Origin: Pseudomonas huaxiensis
GTDB lineage: Bacteria > Pseudomonadota > Gammaproteobacteria > Pseudomonadales > Pseudomonadaceae
Assembly: GCF_003231275.1 (NCBI RefSeq)
Contig: NZ_QKVL01000038.1
Span: forward strand, 1 to 54,205
Direction: 5' to 3'
Length of the DNA: 54,205 bases
Shown: in pieces, positions 50,317 through 54,205 of the stretch
How the letters are laid out: each line of letters begins with the position of its first letter
Numbering within the stretch: position 1 is the stretch's first letter
Position numbers and translations under genes: made by a program
Notes under the pieces: generated by a model
Told to the model about the DNA's origin: nothing
The model's input: only the letters and a program-made list of their open reading frames with translations
The model's database searches: none

Positions 50317-50952
50317 GGCTGTGAAAGGCCGATCCTATGGCAATTGAGGCGGTAAATCATAATTCCCGTTCTGCGATAGTTGTTGGGTGGGCTCCCAAAT
50401 CAGAGTGGTCCTACAGATGCAGTGAAGACCGATTCCTGAAATATGGGAAAGTGGTGCACCTGCATGAAGGGCCGCTCCAGTTCCAAGCCGTAAAAAAGCT
50501 CCTGCAATTGCGTGCCTCCCTGATCGGAGATGTGAGAGGGGCTGTCCAAATGAGCTATCAAGGCGTACGAAAAATCCAGGGTGGCTCAAACCAACACTCC
50601 GTGTCGACCCTAGCACTTGGCTCGATTTCAGGCGCGGCTATTGGCGACCAAGGTGATTTGGCCGGATGTCCACCGGTAACCGGTAGGCGCTGCAATTGCG
50701 TGTGCGCCTCGCCACAGTCCGAAAATGCTGGCCAGTCCTCCGAGTACTTCGTCATGAGACGGCCTGCACGCAACACTTCCGACGTAAGCAGGACTTCGAA
50801 AGCAGAGAATACCTGCCAGCAGCAGCGAGAACGGGCCCCCCCGGCTTTCGCCGCCACGCCAGCTAACGGACCTTCTTGACTGAGCAATCCTTGGCGGTCC
50901 CCCAGCGGAGGTATACGAAGACGCTGGTCGTACTGCGGGTGCTGAGCCTTGG
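50317..50952. other. gene-poor region
   Basis: 636 bp. Overlapping open frames exist on both strands (plus 50337-50879; minus 50558-50887) but neither has a convincing start or domain. Probably degenerate coding or non-coding DNA. Confidence 0.45.
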
Positions 50953-52815
50953 TCAGCGGGAGTATATGGTGTTGTCGCGCAACGTCGCCTGCACCTCGCG
51001 GAGTGTTTCCTCTTTCTCAGCCTGCTGTTTAGCCAGGGAGCTTTTAGGGCCGGTGAATGTGAGGATTACAGGTGTACTTGCTCCGTCGGTGGCATTGCGG
51101 GGCAGGTAGGACACCGTCCACTCGCCGTTCGCGACCGCGAGGACTTGGGTGTCGCCTTCGACCTGGACCAAGGGTGGATAGCCTTGGGCAGCCCGCATTT
51201 CGTCCGTACGTGAGGTGATCGCGGCACCCCACTGGGCTGGTAACTTCTGCATGTCGCCGAAAGCGTCTTTCATGTGGCTTATCTGCAGCTCGACTTCATC
51301 CGGGTCGCCGTCGAATATCTTCATGTAGTAAAGCTTCCCGGCGTCGCTCGCTTCCTGCCGGAGCGCAACAGCCAGTTGTTCGACTTCGTCCTGGACGAGG
51401 ATCTGTCCACTAGCTGCAACCGCATCAAGAACTGCACGCTCGTTGCCTCCTGACGCTGCGACGGTCAGTGCCGTGATGGCGGCCACGGTCGCTGCCTTCT
51501 TAACCTGCCGCATCTGCTCGGTGGGCAGTTGCTCGGTGATGTTGTTGGTAACGCTGGTGATCAGCGAGGCGCGGATGGCGCTTTCTGCGGATTGCTCGTC
51601 GAAGGTCGTGACCATCGCCTTGGCACCGGCTATGGACGCATCTGCGAGGGCTTTCTTGAGTGGCGTGTCTTTGAAGTTCGGCGGCAGATCGATTAGGCCT
51701 TGGGCTGCTTGGGCGCTGATCTGTTGGTAGATCGCTCCCCGGATTGCTTCTTCGCTTCCCGCGCCGGAGGCGGAAGCCTGCGCCGCAGCGAATGCGGCTG
51801 AGGCGCTGACCTTCTTTGCGACTTCTGTGGTCGTGCCACTGGGCATGTCGGCGATGCCGCTACCGACGGCCGACACCACCCCACTCAGCACGCCCTGTTT
51901 AAGGGCGAGCTCGGCGTCGCCAGTGGCCTTGTAGGTCAGCCAAGCCGTGTATGCAGCGCCGCCCGCCGGACCTCCATAGGTCGTGGCGGCGAGTTGTCCC
52001 GCGGATGCGATGTATTTGTTTTCCAACGCGGCCTGTGCGGCGTTATTGTCGGTGTTCTGGTACTGCTCAATGTTGAGGCCCCAGATAGCATCGACCACCT
52101 TGCCTTCGCGAAGTCTGCGCTCGGCGCTTCCAATTGAGTCGCCGATCCCGCTGATCTGCCGGCGGTTGAACCGTTCGATGGCCTTGGCGACATCCAATGC
52201 CTCGGACGCCGTTTGCTCGACAAGTGATACTTGCTGGTTAAGCAGGTCCTGCTGGAGCTTAAGAGTAGCCAGATAGGTCTTGCTGGCTTCGGACAGCACT
52301 TCTGTGACGGTGCGCGTGCCGTCCTTCAGGATCTGTGTGACAACCTTGTTCCCGTTCGCAAACACTTGGGTGAAGATCTTTGTGCCATTGGCGGTCTCAT
52401 CGAAGACGCGAACATAACCATCGCGCAGCGTCTCGGTTATTGTCTTGCTTCCATCGGCCAGCAACTTTGTGACTCGCTTTTCGCCTTCCGGGAACGTTTC
52501 CGTGATCAACTTGACACCTAAGTCCAGGTCTTGTGTGACCTGAGTCACCCCGTTCGGAAACATCACAGTAACCAAAGGCGCGGCACCTGGGATCTGTTCG
52601 GTCGCTACCTTAACGCCGTTTGTGAACTCCTGCGTGATCCGTTTTTGACCGTTGGTGAGGATTTCGGTCGTAGTATTGACGACATTCTGAAGCGTATCTC
52701 CCGTATCTCCGAGTGGTTTACGGAAGAAAGAGTTACTGCCTCCAAACAGATCGCTTTTGGCCGGCAGCGCGCAGGTCAATGCAGCCAGCAAGATCGAAAT
52801 CTGAATTCGGTTCAT
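50953..52815 (-). CDS. exported protein with ten 11-residue repeats
   Basis: 620 aa with a signal peptide (cleavage near ALPAKS, residue 20). Residues about 53-173 are ten tandem 11-residue repeats of the form hxNGxKxVTQx (NG/DG turn, then KxxT), e.g. FANGNKVVTQI and LKDGTRTVTEV; one short insertion occurs after the second copy. The regular period suggests a beta-solenoid-like or MORN-like ribbon. A helix (about 180-215), an Ala/Gly/Ser-rich middle (260-490) and a beta-rich tail follow. No enzyme motif. Secreted or periplasmic; function unknown. Confidence 0.75.
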   Translation of the reverse strand: MNRIQISILLAALTCALPAKSDLFGGSNSFFRKPLGDTGDTLQNVVNTTTEILTNGQKRITQEFTNGVKVATEQIPGAAPLVTVMFPNGVTQVTQDLDLGVKLITETFPEGEKRVTKLLADGSKTITETLRDGYVRVFDETANGTKIFTQVFANGNKVVTQILKDGTRTVTEVLSEASKTYLATLKLQQDLLNQQVSLVEQTASEALDVAKAIERFNRRQISGIGDSIGSAERRLREGKVVDAIWGLNIEQYQNTDNNAAQAALENKYIASAGQLAATTYGGPAGGAAYTAWLTYKATGDAELALKQGVLSGVVSAVGSGIADMPSGTTTEVAKKVSASAAFAAAQASASGAGSEEAIRGAIYQQISAQAAQGLIDLPPNFKDTPLKKALADASIAGAKAMVTTFDEQSAESAIRASLITSVTNNITEQLPTEQMRQVKKAATVAAITALTVAASGGNERAVLDAVAASGQILVQDEVEQLAVALRQEASDAGKLYYMKIFDGDPDEVELQISHMKDAFGDMQKLPAQWGAAITSRTDEMRAAQGYPPLVQVEGDTQVLAVANGEWTVSYLPRNATDGASTPVILTFTGPKSSLAKQQAEKEETLREVQATLRDNTIYSR

Positions 52816-53123
52816 GGCTATGCACTTGTCATGTTGAAGAACATTAGTGCTTATAGAGCTTGGCCGGCGGAATTACAATCCGATGAGTATTTATGTGCAG
52901 CCACGGGTCGTACAGAGATAGCGGGCCTGCTGCACCTAGGGGCGCGCGGGCGAGCAGGGTGGCGAAGCCGGTCGGTGAGATCGAGGAAATGTTACCGCAT
53001 CAGTGGGGTCCGGCCTGCCTTGAGCGAGTTTGGCGAACGCTTCGCAGGTTCGAGTGAGAATCTGCTAAGGAATAGACTTTGGACCATGTGGTCTTTATAG
53101 AATGGACGCAGGATTTAAGCTAA
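52816..53123. other. divergent intergenic region
   Basis: 308 bp between the repeat-protein gene (minus) and the membrane-protein gene (plus). Promoters of both must be here. No ORF or palindrome stands out. Confidence 0.35.
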
Positions 53124-53750
53124 ATGAAAAACCTTTTGGCGTTGGCCAAGCGACTAGGCTCTTTGCGCTTCTGGATCAGCACGTTGCTTCTTGGGGGGCT
53201 TGCCTTTTGGTGTGGGCGCAAGCTGGTCGATCTGAAACTGACGGAGAAGTACCAAGCTCTCGACCCTTCGATACAAGAGTTGCTGTCGGTGCCGGAGTGG
53301 TGGCTCGAAACGCTTGCCGGCGCGTGCATCCCCATGTTCGTGATTTTCGCGTTTCAGTTTTACACATTGAAGTTGTTCACTGACAGCGACCTCAAGGAAA
53401 AGTTAATAGCCATGCTGCCGTTCTTGCCGAAGCTTGGCTGGCTGGCCGGAAAGCCGATCATGTTCATGCTGATGACCGGCACATTTCTCATGGGCATGGC
53501 ATCCCGTCTTAACGGTCTGGCATTAACCTTATCCGGGGGCGCGGGGCTGCTCATCGTGATGCTGGGGTTCGTAGTCAAGTACAACTACAATTTATTGCTT
53601 AGTGGCCGTAACTTTGGCAAGTGCACATCCTCCTTGGCTATTTGGCTTGGCCATCTATGTCTACTCATAGCCATCGGCTGTTGGCTATACGCAGATGCTT
53701 GGGCACCCTTCAAACAAGTGCTCTGGCTGGCGAAGAAGCTCGCAGTCTGA
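53124..53750 (+). CDS. hypothetical polytopic membrane protein
   Basis: 208 aa with four to five hydrophobic segments (near 17-33, 61-80, 100-125, 132-150 and 168-185). AGGA 11 bases before the ATG. Not recognised. It is divergent from the repeat protein, so a functional link is only suggested by adjacency. Confidence 0.6.
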   Translation: MKNLLALAKRLGSLRFWISTLLLGGLAFWCGRKLVDLKLTEKYQALDPSIQELLSVPEWWLETLAGACIPMFVIFAFQFYTLKLFTDSDLKEKLIAMLPFLPKLGWLAGKPIMFMLMTGTFLMGMASRLNGLALTLSGGAGLLIVMLGFVVKYNYNLLLSGRNFGKCTSSLAIWLGHLCLLIAIGCWLYADAWAPFKQVLWLAKKLAV

Positions 53751-53955
53751 ATGCGCAGTCGGAGTGTCCCATACCCCGCGCGTCCGCTCAGATCAGGAGC
53801 CGGTAAGGTCTTGAAGTGATACAGCACAAAATCATGTAACTGAGTGGAAAGTTTTCTGTGAAAGCCCCAACGAAGCCCTTGGCCCTATTGTCCAGCCTGT
53901 AACCAGCTAAACCAAGGGCGACTCATTCTTAAAGGAACCCCAAAACATAGATATA
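53751..53955. other. intergenic DNA with an inverted repeat
   Basis: GCCCTTGG (53875-53882) pairs with CCAAGGGC (53912-53919). It could end the transcript of the membrane-protein gene. No gene. Confidence 0.35.
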
Positions 53956-54095
53956 GGCTCTGTACGAAATGTATTCGAGCGAAGGCCAGGCAAGGCGAAA
54001 ACAGGCGAGGAAACGGAGTTGACTAGTTGTCAATGAGCATCCGAGCCTGTTTTCAACGCAGCATGGGCGAGGTCGGATGTATCTCGTACAAAGCC
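53956..54095. mobile_element. MITE-like 140-bp element
   Basis: Terminal inverted repeats: GGCTCTGTACGAAATGTAT at the left end, and the right end reads ATGTATCTCGTACAAAGCC, giving about 16 of 19 matches. Internal arms also pair (GAAAACAGGC with GCCTGTTTTC; TTGAC with GTCAA). There is no transposase ORF, so it would be non-autonomous. No target-site duplication is obvious. Confidence 0.55.
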
Positions 54096-54205
54096 TGGAG
54101 GCGAAGTCCGCCGGTAGCCACGTATTTCAAGTGCACCGAATCGGGTGCCTGATCCCGTGGGGCGCTGAAGCGGATTTGCGTTGGAATAGCTTGGGTAATG
54201 TGACG

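Noticed and set aside
50337..50879. 180-codon plus-strand ORF
   Set aside because: Composition is unlike a protein, no domain, weak start; another frame on the minus strand is equally open.
1..54205. tRNA, rRNA, attachment site or integrase in the window
   Set aside because: Looked for but no convincing candidate could be seen by eye on either strand.

Overview
The window looks like accessory DNA of a Pseudomonas, and most of it is the backbone of an integrative and conjugative element (ICE) or genomic island of the PFGI-1/pKLC102/ICEclc type. The reasons are a near-continuous minus-strand block of GI-type type IV secretion genes (the families named after P. fluorescens PFL_46xx-47xx loci), a MobH relaxase, the ParA/ParB/AlpA/DUF2857/STY4528/DUF3158/SSB replication-maintenance block, an H-NS-like MvaT protein (a family restricted to pseudomonads), and a consensus LexA box. 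All family names were assigned from motifs and recollection of the families; no search was run.

Layout. (1) 1-12.2 kb, cargo: a predicted nuclease-NTPase (candidate anti-phage protein), a small HEAT-like repeat protein, an exported trypsin-like protease/NlpC-P60 pair, an SOS module (SRAP/YedK divergent from UmuDC-like genes with a LexA box between), an acetyltransferase, a membrane protein, an MvaT paralogue and a DUF1640-like coiled-coil protein. (2) 12.4-19.4 kb: a small unknown gene, the MobH relaxase, DUF3742, TraG-N, and the PFL_4711 and PFL_4710 families. (3) 19.8-23.5 kb: a plus-strand three-gene cassette (SMI1/KNR4-like protein, HNH-like nuclease with hydrophobic helices, long coiled-coil tail-anchored protein) that interrupts the transfer block exactly where a PFL_4709 family gene would be expected. 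This is the best candidate for an undescribed system. (4) 23.7-37.7 kb: RadC/JAMM protein, the VirB4-like TraC ATPase, the T4SS structural genes, TraD coupling protein, lytic transglycosylase and a PilL-like lipoprotein, most of them overlapping or nearly touching. (5) 37.8-42.6 kb: an AT-rich zinc-ribbon cargo gene, two small ICE genes, a solo C5 DNA methyltransferase and a HigBA toxin-antitoxin pair. (6) 42.9-49.1 kb: SSB to AlpA maintenance operon. (7) 49.4-54.2 kb: a LysR regulator, a long gene-poor stretch, an exported protein with ten 11-residue repeats, a membrane protein and a 140-bp MITE-like inverted-repeat element.

A second observation of note is a structured RNA-like element that recurs at least four times on the minus strand (upstream of DUF1640, radC, DUF3577 and the higBA leader). 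All copies share a stem with a TTGAAGA-like loop, and the stem bases covary between copies. It may be the described radC RNA motif, which would point to coordinated post-transcriptional control of ICE genes.

Working together: AlpA/ParAB, the STY4528-type replication protein and SSB would maintain the excised circle; the relaxase, TraD and the T4SS would transfer it; RadC, the methyltransferase and perhaps the DUF genes would help establishment in a new host; MvaT, HigBA, SOS polymerase and the nuclease/cassette genes are host-interaction cargo. No integrase, tRNA or att site, DnaB-like helicase or topoisomerase is visible, so the element ends lie outside the window or the element is reduced.
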